Source: Flavobacteriaceae bacterium (lineage in GTDB: Bacteria; Bacteroidota; Bacteroidia; Flavobacteriales; Flavobacteriaceae). From it: a stretch of 64,000 nucleotides of DNA. Under the pieces are notes generated by a model. The model did no database searches, was not told the origin of the DNA, and saw only the letters and a list, made by a program, of their open reading frames with translations. Where the stretch lies: contig JAHEKV010000004.1 of the NCBI GenBank assembly GCA_024638165.1, positions 96,703 through 160,702 on the forward strand, written 5' to 3'. The position numbers and the translations under genes were made by a program. Shown here piece by piece: positions 49,301-57,993 of this stretch (the first letter of the stretch is position 1; the number at the start of each line of letters is the position of its first letter).

Positions 49301-50004
49301 TTCTCTTCATAATTCGAAGGCTGATCAGCTCTTTGAGGAGCAAATTGGGTAATCTCTGGTCCTTTAATGAATGCAACGTTGTCTTTGTAGGCAGAAACAA
49401 TAGTACCAGGATTTTCTTTTGAGGTTCTCTTAATCATTCCGAAAAGTGAATTCGGCATGGCTTTTCCATCAACTTCAAAGATTCCATTGAAAATCTTGTG
49501 GCGACAGTGCTCTGAATTTACTTGAGAGAATCCAAAAACTTCTGAATCGGTAAGAGGGCGTTCTAGCCGTTTACTTAACCCTTCTAGATAAGCAACTTCG
49601 TCATCGCTAAGTGCTAGTCCCTCTGATAGATTATAAGCTGCGATATCGTTAATTGCTTCAACGGGTGCTGGTGCGGTAGCTACATCAAATAAGGTTTGAG
49701 ATAATCCTTGGTGTTTCACCACTAACATAGGGTCAAAACTACTGTGCTCATCTGCCGCAGTAAATTGCTCTACTCTTTGAATACTTTCAATGCCCATATT
49801 AGCAATGATCTCTGTTGCATTCGTACTCCAAGGGGTAATCATACTAGCTCTTGGGCCGACAAATATTCCCTTAACAGACTCTTCGTGAATGAGCGTCAAT
49901 CCGCCAAATAGCCATTCTAATTTCTCAATAGTATTCTCGTCGAGGTTGGCAGTACTTTGTACAGCGTAAATCAATTGTGATGGAGTTCCGAAAAATAGAA
50001 TCAT
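46336..50004 (-). CDS. purL: Phosphoribosylformylglycinamidine synthase (large, single-chain)
   Basis: Fourth step of purine synthesis, converting FGAR to FGAM with glutamine and ATP. At 1222 residues it is the fused proteobacterial/eukaryal-type enzyme. Visible: the N-terminal domain, a linker with SEHCRHKIFNG, the synthetase core (LKAETHNFPTTVEPFNGAATG; GGEIRDRLAGGTG; SIHDHGAGGHLNCLSELVEE) and its second half (PTGKDSLSMKQKY; GHDVASGGLITTLLEG), and a C-terminal class I glutaminase with the nucleophile in VGICNGCQLFMEL and the His/Glu region WISHGEGKF. It ends with the inverted repeat before fadD. Confidence 0.97.
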   Translation of the reverse strand: MILFFGTPSQLIYAVQSTANLDENTIEKLEWLFGGLTLIHEESVKGIFVGPRASMITPWSTNATEIIANMGIESIQRVEQFTAADEHSSFDPMLVVKHQGLSQTLFDVATAPAPVEAINDIAAYNLSEGLALSDDEVAYLEGLSKRLERPLTDSEVFGFSQVNSEHCRHKIFNGIFEVDGKAMPNSLFGMIKRTSKENPGTIVSAYKDNVAFIKGPEITQFAPQRADQPSNYEEKKRQSVLSLKAETHNFPTTVEPFNGAATGSGGEIRDRLAGGTGSIPLAGTAVYMTSYARHREEELNWETQPKPRKWLYQTPLDILIKASNGASDFGNKFGQPLIVGSLLTFEHQETEEGKDPRTLAFDKVIMLAGGIGYTNAEYAQKNKPSKDDKVVILGGDNYRIGMGGAAVSSADTGAFGSAIELNAVQRSNPEMQKRAANAIRGLVESSDNPIVSIHDHGAGGHLNCLSELVEETGGKIEIDALPVGDPTLSFKELIGNESQERMGLVIEPKDTDLVRKVAERERAPYFEVGEITGDMRFVVSSASKGEKALDLDLIDLFGNAPKMVLNDTDTQRDYASIDFELEHFHDYLEAVLRLEAVACKDWLTNKVDRCVGGKVAKQQCVGSLQIPLQNYGISALDFTSNNGIATSIGHSPISGLIDPVAGSKNSIAEALTNIVFAPLENGLQSVSLSANWMWPCNNEGENARLYKAVEAASGFAVALGINIPTGKDSLSMKQKYADQEVLSPGTVIISAAGHCNDFTKAVEPVFKPKKGKLFYINLSADSFKLGGSSFAQTQNKIGNTAPSILNDQAFKETFDWIQDQIKAGNIAAGHDVASGGLITTLLEGCFAETALGAEINLSALSDQSLIEVLFSENAGVILQATNEEFDRIANDCPLPCIEIGSVTTEPRVKINYHHVEIGLEIERLRSVWFETSYLFDKHQTANSLAEVRYHNLGKQPLKYVFPENYQREAFTVEGKRPVAAILREKGSNSEREMANALYLAGFEVRDVHMTDLMSGRETLEGVQFLGAVGGFSNSDVLGSAKGWAGAIKYNEKAKKAIDNFFARKDTLSVGICNGCQLFMELELLYPEHHTHGKMIHNDSQKHESNFTSVTVEPNHSIMLSSLAGSTLGVWISHGEGKFSLPEAKENYHIVGTYGYDSYPANPNGSDYNVAMLCDPSGRHLATMPHIERSLFAWNWAQYPENDDHFSPWIEAFINARNWILNC

Positions 50005-50038
50005 AGCGGAATATGGTTAAGTTCCAAAGGTATTTTAA

Positions 50039-51256
50039 TTAGGTTTTTCGCTCAAGTAAAGCGATAAAAAATCCGTCGAAATGATCTCTTGAGGCGTATA
50101 AATTATGACTTTCGATGAGACTGAAGTTTTTTCCAGCTTCTGAGGACATGAATTTTTCTATTTGTTGATCGTTCTCTTGTGGCAAAATAGAGCAAGTGGC
50201 ATAAATGATTTTACCACCTACTTTAACCAATTTAGAGTAGGATTGTAAGATTTCTTGTTGAGTTGCTACTACGCGATCTAGAAAATCATTGTCAATTTTC
50301 CATTTGGCATCTGGATTTCGTCTTAATACTCCCAGTCCTGTACAAGGCGCATCGATAAGAACACGATCAGCAGAGCCGTACAGTTTTTTTATCACCTTAT
50401 TAGAATCAATAAGACGTGTTTCAATATTATGTGCTCCTGCTCTTCTAGCTCTAAGCTTCAGATTTTTCAGTTTGTACTGATGGATATCCATGGCGATGAG
50501 CTGTCCTTTATTCTCTAGTAAAGAACTTAAATGCAGGGTCTTTCCTCCTGCTCCTGCACAGGCATCAATAACGCGTTGTCCCGGACGAATATCGAGTAGG
50601 GGAGCCACTTTCTGAGAACTTCCATCTTGAATTTCGAACCATCCATCTTTGAAACTTTGGGTGAGAAAAACGTTCTGTCGTTCTACTAATCGAAGGGCTT
50701 CGGGTAAATCGGGAATTCTTACCGTATCGATACCTTCTTCTTGTAATCGTTTTTCGGCCAAATCAATGGTTGTTTTCAAGGTATTGATTCGAAGAACCAC
50801 ATCGGCCTCTTCATTAAGAGCTTTGATCTCTGCCTCCCACAATGGATCACCCAGAGACTGCACTCCTAGGTTGTCTAACCAGTCGGGGATAGATTCTCTA
50901 ATTGCTCTAGTTTTTATAAGCGCGTCGAAACGACCTTTGATTTTACGTGTCGGAGTAGACTCAAATTCAGGCCAATCTGTAGGAATTTGTATTCCTTTCA
51001 GTGTGGTCCAAACCGCGAATATTCGCTTTATATTTTGGGCAGAAAAATGGCCGTTAACCTCAGCGATCTCAGCATAGAGTCGCTTGTATCTAATGATCTC
51101 GTACGTCGTTGAGGCGATGAACGCTCTATCTCTAGCACCCCATCGTTTGTCTTTTTTTAGTGCCTTTTCAATCACCTTGTCGGCGTATTGACCTTCATTG
51201 AAAATCAGATGAAGGGAATCTAGAACAGTAAAAACAAGATTGCGGTGTAGTCGCAT
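50039..51256 (-). CDS. RsmB/NOP2-type RNA (cytosine-C5)-methyltransferase
   Basis: A 405-residue SAM-dependent RNA m5C methyltransferase. An N-terminal NusB-like RNA-binding domain (about 1-110; NKDRAF-like DKRWGARDRAFIASTTYEI) precedes the Rossmann domain with motif I VIDACAGAGGKTLHLSS, motif IV VLIDAPCTGLGVLRRNPDAK and motif VI YATCSILPQEND. The two catalytic cysteines are Cys305 (PCT) and Cys355 (TCS). This is the layout of 16S rRNA methyltransferase RsmB, but substrate identity is inferred. It lies between the ABC exporter (53 nt) and purL (34 nt). Confidence 0.88.
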   Translation of the reverse strand: MRLHRNLVFTVLDSLHLIFNEGQYADKVIEKALKKDKRWGARDRAFIASTTYEIIRYKRLYAEIAEVNGHFSAQNIKRIFAVWTTLKGIQIPTDWPEFESTPTRKIKGRFDALIKTRAIRESIPDWLDNLGVQSLGDPLWEAEIKALNEEADVVLRINTLKTTIDLAEKRLQEEGIDTVRIPDLPEALRLVERQNVFLTQSFKDGWFEIQDGSSQKVAPLLDIRPGQRVIDACAGAGGKTLHLSSLLENKGQLIAMDIHQYKLKNLKLRARRAGAHNIETRLIDSNKVIKKLYGSADRVLIDAPCTGLGVLRRNPDAKWKIDNDFLDRVVATQQEILQSYSKLVKVGGKIIYATCSILPQENDQQIEKFMSSEAGKNFSLIESHNLYASRDHFDGFFIALLERKT

Positions 51257-51309
51257 AGAAGGTTATTGAGCTCGCGAAGATAAGAAAGCTTTCTGAAGCT
51301 TTTCGGTTC

Positions 51310-53139
51310 TTAACTCAAGGATTGTAGCGCAACCAGTTTCGCATAAAGTCCTTTTTTTGCTAAAAGGTCTTGATGAGTCCCTTTTTCGGCGATTTGACCA
51401 TGATCTAGAACAACGATTTGGTCGGCATTACTTATGGTCGATAGGCGGTGAGCTATAGCAATAGTTGTACGATCTTTACTAATGGCTTCTAGCGCCTTTT
51501 GAACCTGCTTTTCGCTTTCAGTATCTAGCGCTGAGGTAGCTTCGTCTAGTATTAGAATCGGAGCATTTTTTAAAAACGCTCTGGCGATAGCAATGCGTTG
51601 TTTTTGTCCGCCACTTAACTTGTTTCCTGAATCTCCGATGGATGTTTGATACCCTTCTGGCATCGCCTCAACAAATTCGTGGGCATAAGCTTGTTTCGCA
51701 GCCCATATAATTTGATTCTCCGTCGCATTAGGATTGGAGAGTGCAATATTGTTGGCCACTGTATCATTGAACAGTAGTGGATCTTGACTCACTAGTGCAA
51801 TATGGCTCCTTAAATCATTTTTGGTGAAATCTTGAATCGCTACATCATCAATTTTTAATTGACCATAAGGTGGGTCGTAAAATCTTAATAGGAGCTGTGC
51901 GATGGTTGATTTACCGCTACCTGAACTTCCCACTAGGGCCAGCATCTGACCTTTTGTTATGCTAAGGTTTAGATGATTAAGTACGTTCTGTTCGTCGTAG
52001 GCAAAATTAAGGTCATCAAAAGTGATTGACTCTTCAAAACGAAAAGGTTTAGGGCTTACGGGGTCTTTGATGGTTGGAACAGTTTGTATGACCTCCAAAA
52101 CTCGTTCTGCCGAAGCCTTTCCTTTTTTAATGTTGTAGTTAACGGTAGTAATAGACTTTACCGGATTGATGATCGTGTAAAACAGCCCTATGTATCCTAA
52201 AAATTGTTGCGGATTCAAAGAGTATGATGTGCCTAATACTAATCTACCTCCGTACCATAACACTGATAATACAACGCAGACCCCTAAGAATTCGCTGAGA
52301 GGGGAGGCCATACCATTTCTGCGCAACACGGCATTCATGGTGCTGCGATATCTCTGGGTAGAAGTGTTGAATTTTGCTTTTACGCTCGACTCTGCGGTAA
52401 AAGCTTTAATAATTTTCAAGCCGCCCAATGATTCTTCTAAAAAGGATAGAAAAAGCCCTGACTCTTTTTGCGCCTCTAATGATTTAGCTTTCAATGTTTT
52501 ACCTACCCTAGCAATGATAAAACCGGTGATGGGAAGAAAGATAAATACGAAGAGGGTGAGCTGCCAGCTAATGGCGAGCATAGAGAAAACCACAAAGAGA
52601 ATGGTGAGAGGTTCTCTTGCCAGGGTTTCTAGAGAATTAATAATCGCGCTTTCGATTTCTTTAATGTCAGAGGTCATCCGAGATAAAAGATCTCCTTTTC
52701 GTTTTTCAGAGCTGTAAGCTATAGGTAGGTCGATCAGTTGATCATAAAGATCATTCTGAAGGTCCTTGACCATTCCTGTTCTCAATGAAGCGAGAGCGTA
52801 AAGCGCCAGGTATCTAAAGAGATTTTTGAGAAAAAATATGAGGGCACTAAGAACGACAATGATCAGCAGGGCTCTTATTGGCCCATTGGCATTGGATTCT
52901 TGGGTTAGGCGATAATTTAAGTTGCCCTCTACATACCCTTTTAATGAACTGATTCCTTCGTATACGGGCGCTTCGGTAACTTCTGGCTGTGTACCAAATA
53001 GAATCCCTAGGGTAGGAATGAAAATCAGAATAGACAACACATTAAATAAAGCATAGCCCATGTTGAAAAGCACGTTGGCATAGGCCGATTGCTTATAAGG
53101 ACCTGCGTATTTAAGGATATGATGAAAGGCAGATTTCAT
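51310..53139 (-). CDS. ABC transporter, fused membrane and ATPase domains (MsbA-like)
   Basis: A 609-residue half-transporter of the type I exporter (ABCB/MsbA) class. Six transmembrane segments fall in about residues 15-345, with the cytoplasmic coupling region DLPIAYSSEKRKGDLLSRMT. The ATPase domain (about 365-609) has Walker A ALVGSSGSGKSTIAQLLL, Q-loop LVSQDPLLFNDTV, signature LSGGQKQRIAIARAFL, Walker B ILILDEATSALDT and the switch His IAIAHRLSTI. Lipid or lipid A export is the usual role of such proteins; specificity cannot be read. Its start overlaps the phosphomutase stop by 1 nt. Confidence 0.9.
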   Translation of the reverse strand: MKSAFHHILKYAGPYKQSAYANVLFNMGYALFNVLSILIFIPTLGILFGTQPEVTEAPVYEGISSLKGYVEGNLNYRLTQESNANGPIRALLIIVVLSALIFFLKNLFRYLALYALASLRTGMVKDLQNDLYDQLIDLPIAYSSEKRKGDLLSRMTSDIKEIESAIINSLETLAREPLTILFVVFSMLAISWQLTLFVFIFLPITGFIIARVGKTLKAKSLEAQKESGLFLSFLEESLGGLKIIKAFTAESSVKAKFNTSTQRYRSTMNAVLRRNGMASPLSEFLGVCVVLSVLWYGGRLVLGTSYSLNPQQFLGYIGLFYTIINPVKSITTVNYNIKKGKASAERVLEVIQTVPTIKDPVSPKPFRFEESITFDDLNFAYDEQNVLNHLNLSITKGQMLALVGSSGSGKSTIAQLLLRFYDPPYGQLKIDDVAIQDFTKNDLRSHIALVSQDPLLFNDTVANNIALSNPNATENQIIWAAKQAYAHEFVEAMPEGYQTSIGDSGNKLSGGQKQRIAIARAFLKNAPILILDEATSALDTESEKQVQKALEAISKDRTTIAIAHRLSTISNADQIVVLDHGQIAEKGTHQDLLAKKGLYAKLVALQSLS

Positions 53140-54839
53140 TAATTCAATTGCAGTTCACTGATGATTTGATTAATTTTTGCCTCAATGTCTTTATTGGTCG
53201 TTTCGAAAACCTCAGCACTTTCTAACTGTGTTTTGGTGCTGATGTAAAATTTAATTTTGGGCTCTGTTCCACTTGGACGTGCAGCAACTCTAGTGCCCTC
53301 AGTGGTCTCGTAGATGATTACGTTTGAGGTAGGAAGGTCAATCATTTCCTTTTCACCGGTCTCGAGATTCGTTCGCGTACTAGTGTTGTAGTTTTCAATG
53401 TACTTCAGTGTTTCCCCTACGATCGTTTTAGGAGGGCGTGCTTCAAAATCACTCATCATCTTGCGTATTTCGCTGGCCCCTTCTTGACCTTTTTTGGTAA
53501 TCGAAATTAGACGCTCCTTATAAAACCCATAGGTGAGGTAACAATCGATGAGTAGGTTATAAAATGAAGAACCTTCACTTTTTAATTGCGAGCCTATTTC
53601 TGAAGCTAAAAGACTAGCGGTAACTGCATCTTTGTCTCTAACGAAATCTCCGACCATGAAGCCGTAGCTTTCTTCTCCGCCTCCGATAAAGCTCTGCTGC
53701 GGAAAATCTTTGATCATCTTACCAATCCATTTGAACCCCGTTAGCGATATTTTGAAGTCTACCTCATATGCTTTGGCTAATTCTCTCAACATTGGAGTAG
53801 ATACGATCGTGGAGGCAATAAACTCATTTCCTTTCAAGCCCTTCTTCTTCGCTAGTCGAAGTAGGTATTCGGTCATGACAATCATGGTCTGATTACCATT
53901 AAGTAGTTCAAGAGTTCCTGAGGGATTACGAACTGCTATTCCTAGTCGATCGCTATCTGGATCAGTTCCAATCACCATATCGGCTTGTTTTGTTTCGGCA
54001 AGGTCCATAGCTATTGCAAGTGCCTCGGTTTCTTCTGGGTTGGGAGACTTTACTGTAGGAAAATCTCCATCGGGCGCTGCTTGTTCTTTTACGATGTCAA
54101 TATTTTTGAATCCTGCCAGTTCAAGAACAGGCGGGATTGCCGTGATCGATGTGCCATGAATCGAGGTGAAAACTAATCTAAAATCCTCTTTTCCTGCTGC
54201 GTTAAAACTCCCAGCCTTTACACTTTCTTCAAAGAAGGCTTTGTCTACCTCCTCGTCAATCAGTTCAATGAGTTCGGTATTTGCATTGAAATTAATCTCG
54301 TCGAAAGAAATCGCATGAATAGCTTCAATAATTTGCTTGTCTTCGGGCGGAACAATTTGTCCACCGTCACTGCTGTAAACTTTGTAGCCGTTATACTCTG
54401 GTGGGTTGTGAGAAGCCGTTAGTACAATACCTGCTTGTGCACCTAGATATCTAACCGCAAACGAAAGTTCTGGTGTTGTTCGAAGTGAAGAGAAAAGAGA
54501 TACGTTAATATTGTTGGCCGATAAAATTTCTGCAACAATTCTAGATAGGGTATCACTGCCGTGCCGGCAATCGTAAGCAATTACTACTCGGATGTCGCTG
54601 TATTTTTCCTTTAAGAAGTTAGCTAAACCTTGCGTTGCTCTACCAAGAGTATATTTATTAATTCGATTGGTTCCGGCCCCTAAGACTCCTCTCATTCCAC
54701 CGGTTCCAAAAGCTAAATCGGTATAAAAACTATCATTCAAGGTAGTGGGATCGGTATCGATAAGACGTCTAACCTCTTCTATGGTTTCTTTGTCAAAAGG
54801 GCTTTTTAGCCACTGTTGTGCTTTTTCTAAAGAATTCAT
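53139..54839 (-). CDS. Phospho-sugar mutase (phosphoglucomutase/phosphomannomutase family)
   Basis: A 566-residue alpha-D-phosphohexomutase that moves phosphate between C6 and C1 of hexoses through a phosphoserine. Motifs are complete: FGTGGMRGVLGAGTNRIN near the N-terminus, TASHNPPEYNGYKVY with active-site Ser143, metal site GTDPDSDRLGIAV, substrate loop GGGEESYGFMVGD and the phosphate-binding RPSGTEPKIKFYI. The length is that of the PGM2/ManB-like long group. It overlaps the glycosyltransferase gene by 4 nt and the ABC gene by 1 nt, forming a tight unit. Confidence 0.93.
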   Translation of the reverse strand: MNSLEKAQQWLKSPFDKETIEEVRRLIDTDPTTLNDSFYTDLAFGTGGMRGVLGAGTNRINKYTLGRATQGLANFLKEKYSDIRVVIAYDCRHGSDTLSRIVAEILSANNINVSLFSSLRTTPELSFAVRYLGAQAGIVLTASHNPPEYNGYKVYSSDGGQIVPPEDKQIIEAIHAISFDEINFNANTELIELIDEEVDKAFFEESVKAGSFNAAGKEDFRLVFTSIHGTSITAIPPVLELAGFKNIDIVKEQAAPDGDFPTVKSPNPEETEALAIAMDLAETKQADMVIGTDPDSDRLGIAVRNPSGTLELLNGNQTMIVMTEYLLRLAKKKGLKGNEFIASTIVSTPMLRELAKAYEVDFKISLTGFKWIGKMIKDFPQQSFIGGGEESYGFMVGDFVRDKDAVTASLLASEIGSQLKSEGSSFYNLLIDCYLTYGFYKERLISITKKGQEGASEIRKMMSDFEARPPKTIVGETLKYIENYNTSTRTNLETGEKEMIDLPTSNVIIYETTEGTRVAARPSGTEPKIKFYISTKTQLESAEVFETTNKDIEAKINQIISELQLN

Positions 54840-55789
54840 TTCGTGTGATTGATGGATTGTTTAATTTGATATCGTGTAGTTTGATTTTTTGAACGTATGA
54901 CTAGTTCGCCGATAAAACCGGCAAGAAAAAGTTGAGTTCCCAAAATCATAGTGGTAAGCGCAATGAAAAATTCAGGCCGCTCTGTAATTAGTCGCCCTTT
55001 AGGTTCAATAAATAGCTTGTCAATTCCTAGGTAGATGGCTAGCCCGGTTCCTATAATAAACATGAGAAGGCCGATGGCGCCAAAAAAGTGCATCGGTCGT
55101 TTCCCAAACTTGGATACAAAACCAATGGTGATAAGATCTAAAAAACCATTGATGAAGCGTTCAGCTCCAAATTTGGTTTCTCCGTATTTTCTAGCTTGAT
55201 GTTTCACTTCTTTCTCGCCAATTTTATTAAAACCAGCGTTGGTAGCAAGAACTGGAATATATCGATGCATTTCACCATGAACATCTATGTTTTTAACTAC
55301 TTCGCTGCGATAGACTTTGAGACCACAATTAAAGTCATTGAGTTTGATTCCAGAGCTTCTTCGTGCTGCCCAGTTGAATAATTTTGAGGGAATGTTTTTA
55401 CCGATGAGACTATCGTAGCGCTTTTTCTTCCAGCCCGATACCAGGTCTAACTCTTGTTTTTGAAGCAGTTCGATTAAGTCGGGAATCTCTTCAGGGCTAT
55501 CTTGTAAATCAGCATCCATCGTGATTACGATATCACCACTTGCCGCTTTAAAACCCGCATGAAGCGCCTGGCTTTTCCCAAAGTTTTTCTGAAATTGGAT
55601 GGCCTTTATTTCAGGGTGCTTCGCACATAACTGTTCGATGACTTTCCATGACCCATCAGTGCTGCCATCATCGATGTAAATTACCTCAAAATCAAAACGA
55701 TTGGAGTGCATCACCGATACAATCCAATCGTTTAATTCTGCTAACGAATCACATTCGTTGTATAAAGGGATAACAATTGATAGCTGCAT
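54836..55789 (-). CDS. Family 2 glycosyltransferase (DPM/ArnC-like, membrane anchored)
   Basis: A 317-residue inverting glycosyltransferase of GT2. The catalytic domain (about 1-225) shows LSIVIPLYNECDSLAEL, IYIDDGSTDGSWKVIE, GDIVITMDADLQDSPEEI (DxD region), GWKKKRYDS and NDFNCGLKVYR. Two transmembrane helices follow (about 235-257 and 270-292). This is the plan of polyprenyl-phosphate sugar transferases such as DPM1 and GtrB; donor sugar unknown. It starts a unit with the phosphomutase and ABC exporter. Confidence 0.9.
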   Translation of the reverse strand: MQLSIVIPLYNECDSLAELNDWIVSVMHSNRFDFEVIYIDDGSTDGSWKVIEQLCAKHPEIKAIQFQKNFGKSQALHAGFKAASGDIVITMDADLQDSPEEIPDLIELLQKQELDLVSGWKKKRYDSLIGKNIPSKLFNWAARRSSGIKLNDFNCGLKVYRSEVVKNIDVHGEMHRYIPVLATNAGFNKIGEKEVKHQARKYGETKFGAERFINGFLDLITIGFVSKFGKRPMHFFGAIGLLMFIIGTGLAIYLGIDKLFIEPKGRLITERPEFFIALTTMILGTQLFLAGFIGELVIRSKNQTTRYQIKQSINHTK

Positions 55790-55819
55790 TGCAGAATCAA
55801 AAGTACTATTTTTTAGTGG

Positions 55820-56335
55820 CTAGTCCTCGCTTCGTTTAAGAATTGCAGCAGGAATTAGAGATAGTAGAAAACCGAAAATTACCGCAAATAATAATCCAAA
55901 AGCAGCCTGAATTGCCGGAGTTTGGAATTGTTGTGCAATTTCTAACTGCGCATCAATTTGCTCAATAGTCATTTCGGTATTTTCAATGAGTTGCTCTCTT
56001 TGAAAATTCATGGCCTTGGTCATAGTCTCAGGATCAATCACGCGGGTAAGCAGGAGATTGAATAGGACGATGATAATACCGCTAATTACCGCAACACCTA
56101 CACCGATCTTAACCCCTTGCCAGAAGGACATTAAATTATTGTTTGCATTTCTAAATTGATACATAGCTACAGCATACAATGCGGTTGAAAGGACTACACT
56201 TACGATGGTTACAAAAGTCCCACCTTGATAATGCATATCCATGGTGTAGAGCATAAAAGAAAAAATGGCGCTTAAAACACCAAGGATTGCTCCATATAGA
56301 AGCATGAAAGAGCTTGTTTTTACTGTTGAATTCAT
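55820..56335 (-). CDS. DUF4199 membrane protein
   Basis: A 171-residue protein with four hydrophobic helices (about 10-30, 38-60, 73-98 and 138-162; for example MLLYGAILGVLSAIFSFML and IQAAFGLLFAVIFGFLLSL). The third helix region FWQGVKIGVGVAVISGII matches the conserved FxxGxKxG core of DUF4199, a Bacteroidota family without known function. It lies 30 nt upstream of the GT2 gene and probably begins that transcription unit. Confidence 0.8.
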   Translation of the reverse strand: MNSTVKTSSFMLLYGAILGVLSAIFSFMLYTMDMHYQGGTFVTIVSVVLSTALYAVAMYQFRNANNNLMSFWQGVKIGVGVAVISGIIIVLFNLLLTRVIDPETMTKAMNFQREQLIENTEMTIEQIDAQLEIAQQFQTPAIQAAFGLLFAVIFGFLLSLIPAAILKRSED

Positions 56336-56442
56336 GATTGTTTATTTAATGTAAGGCAAGATACTTTATTAAAAGCAATATTGAAATTTTTGGTAGGCGC
56401 AAAGTGGGCGAAAAAAAGATTGTGCGAAAGAAGAAATTATTT

Positions 56443-56450
56443 TATTTTTG
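56443..56450 (+). promoter_or_regulatory. Promoter for rpmE2 (-7 box with -33 TTG)
   Basis: TATTTTTG matches TAnnTTTG exactly, and a TTG at 56420-56422 lies 20 nt upstream, at the spacing expected for the -33 element of Bacteroidota promoters. The ATG is 27 nt downstream. Confidence 0.7.
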
Positions 56451-56477
56451 CACACTCGAAAAGAATATAGTATTACG

Positions 56478-56729
56478 ATGAAACCAGAAATACACCCAGA
56501 AAATTACCGTCTAGTAGCGTTTAAGGACATGTCAAATGACGATGTATTTATCACTAAATCAACTGCAGAGTCTAAGGAGACTATTGAAGTAGACGGTGTT
56601 ACTTATCCAGTAGTGAAGCTTGAAATCTCAAGAACTTCTCATCCTTTTTACACTGGTAAATCTAAATTGGTTGATACTGCTGGTCGAATTGATAAATTCA
56701 AAAATAAATACGCGAAGTTCAAGAAATAA
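56478..56729 (+). CDS. rpmE2: 50S ribosomal protein L31, type B (zinc-free)
   Basis: An 83-residue L31 that begins [17 protein letters not shown]. It has no cysteine at all, so it is the C-minus (type B, YkgM-like) form that does not need zinc, as is usual for Bacteroidota. [20 protein letters not shown] is the conserved C-terminal block. I use the ATG at 56478; an upstream alternative start would overlap the promoter. It is monocistronic between a good promoter and a good terminator. Confidence 0.96.
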   Translation: MKPEIHPENYRLVAFKDMSNDDVFITKSTAESKETIEVDGVTYPVVKLEISRTSHPFYTGKSKLVDTAGRIDKFKNKYAKFKK

Positions 56730-56751
56730 AGAACTTTTCAATAGAAGTTTT

Positions 56752-56791
56752 AAAAGCACGCTAACCGAAAAGTTGGGGTGCTTTTTTTTTT
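56752..56791 (+). terminator. Terminator of rpmE2
   Basis: AAAAGCAC / GTGCTTTT stem extended inward by GCTAAC / GTTGGG-type pairs, followed by a run of about ten T. It lies 22 nt after the rpmE2 stop codon. Confidence 0.9.
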
Positions 56792-56820
56792 GATTGTATT
56801 TTTACCCAAAACAAACCTTC

Positions 56821-57993
56821 ATGCATATCATACTGAGTGATTTCGATGAAACAACCCGTTTTTATCCACTTACTTTATCTAGGCCTATTGCTGAATTGAG
56901 GTTTGGGATAACGACTCTAAAGGAGAAGTGGGTTGATTCGCTGAAAGAGGGGGTGTTTTCTTATGATACTGTCGAGCATTTAACACCTTATTTTTCGAAA
57001 GCTCCTGAAAATAGTGCTGCAATTGTAATCAATGCAACGATTGTTCCTTCTGCAGATCTGATAGAGTGTATTTTGCAGTTGAAAGAAGGCCAGCAATTGA
57101 TGTGGCAAAAGGTATGTCTAGCCTACGTTCGTCCTGATAACTTTGATGAAGATCGTTCTCGTTTTGAAGGGGTCACTTTTGAAGGGGAATTGATTCATTT
57201 AAATCATATCACCGATTTATTCTCAAAGTTAGATAAGGTGTTGATTCGTGATTTTGATGAAACAGCCTTGGGCGCATCAGCTGAACTTCACCCTACCTGC
57301 ACAGTTATTGGGAAACATCCGGTCTACTTATCTAAAGGAGCTAGTGCTTTTGCAACGATATTTAACACTGAAGAAGGACCTATTTACTTAGGGGAAGGTG
57401 CTAAAGTTATGGAAGGCTCTATTCTTCGAGGCCCTTTGGCTATTGGTGATTTTTCTACCGTAAAGATGGGATCGAAAATCTATGGGTCTACTTCGATTGG
57501 TCCTCATTGCAAAGTAGGAGGTGAGCTCAATAATGTATCTATGCTTGCCTATTCGAATAAGGGGCACGAAGGGTTCTTGGGGAACTCAGTCTTAGGTCAG
57601 TGGTGTAACTTAGGAGCTGACACCAATACTAGTAATCTTAAGAATGATTACGGCGAGGTGAAATTATATGATTATTCAGCAGGACGGTTTAAAGCAACAG
57701 GACTTCAATTTTGCGGTTTGGTCATGGGAGATCATTCAAAAGCAGGAATCAATACGATGTTTAATACAGGAACAGTCGTTGGTTTTAACGCTAACATCTT
57801 TGGGGCAGGATATCCTAGAAATTTTATTCCAAGTTTTAGTTGGGGGGGACCGCAAGGGATGAGTGATTATCGATTAGATAAGGCAATGGAAACGGCCGAA
57901 AGGGTTTTAGAACGAAGATCAATCGCTTTTGATGATAGAGAGAAGAGCTTGTTTGAAGCGATACATGAATTAACTACTAAGGCTGGTTTCTAG
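56821..57993 (+). CDS. GlmU-like sugar nucleotidyltransferase (PF13562 type)
   Basis: A 390-residue protein from the ATG at 56821. The N-terminal half (about 1-190) belongs to the NTP_transf_4 (PF13562) group: HIILSDFDETTRFYPLTLSR. It lacks the LxxGxGTRMxxxxPK signature of GlmU and RmlA. The C-terminal half (about 195-365) is a left-handed beta-helix of hexapeptide repeats (GAKVMEGSILRGPLAIGD, GSTSIGPHCKVGGELNN), as in GlmU acyltransferase domains. It is usually annotated as a GlmU-family protein in Bacteroidota; whether it makes UDP-GlcNAc is unproven. The stop overlaps the mtaB GTG start (TAGTG). Confidence 0.82.
   Translation: MHIILSDFDETTRFYPLTLSRPIAELRFGITTLKEKWVDSLKEGVFSYDTVEHLTPYFSKAPENSAAIVINATIVPSADLIECILQLKEGQQLMWQKVCLAYVRPDNFDEDRSRFEGVTFEGELIHLNHITDLFSKLDKVLIRDFDETALGASAELHPTCTVIGKHPVYLSKGASAFATIFNTEEGPIYLGEGAKVMEGSILRGPLAIGDFSTVKMGSKIYGSTSIGPHCKVGGELNNVSMLAYSNKGHEGFLGNSVLGQWCNLGADTNTSNLKNDYGEVKLYDYSAGRFKATGLQFCGLVMGDHSKAGINTMFNTGTVVGFNANIFGAGYPRNFIPSFSWGGPQGMSDYRLDKAMETAERVLERRSIAFDDREKSLFEAIHELTTKAGF

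Noticed and set aside
50005..50038. Purine riboswitch or PurR-type site before purL
   Set aside because: The gap is 34 nt with no structure or palindrome.
50649..51077. 142-aa plus-strand open frame
   Set aside because: Antisense to the RsmB-type methyltransferase, whose motifs are intact; the antisense translation looks random.
51257..51309. Terminator between the ABC exporter and the RsmB-type gene
   Set aside because: Only a short self-complementary GAAAGCTTTC and no convincing stem with a U-tract on the minus strand.
52190..52717. 175-aa plus-strand open frame
   Set aside because: Antisense to the membrane domain of the MsbA-like ABC gene; low-complexity composition and no recognisable motif.
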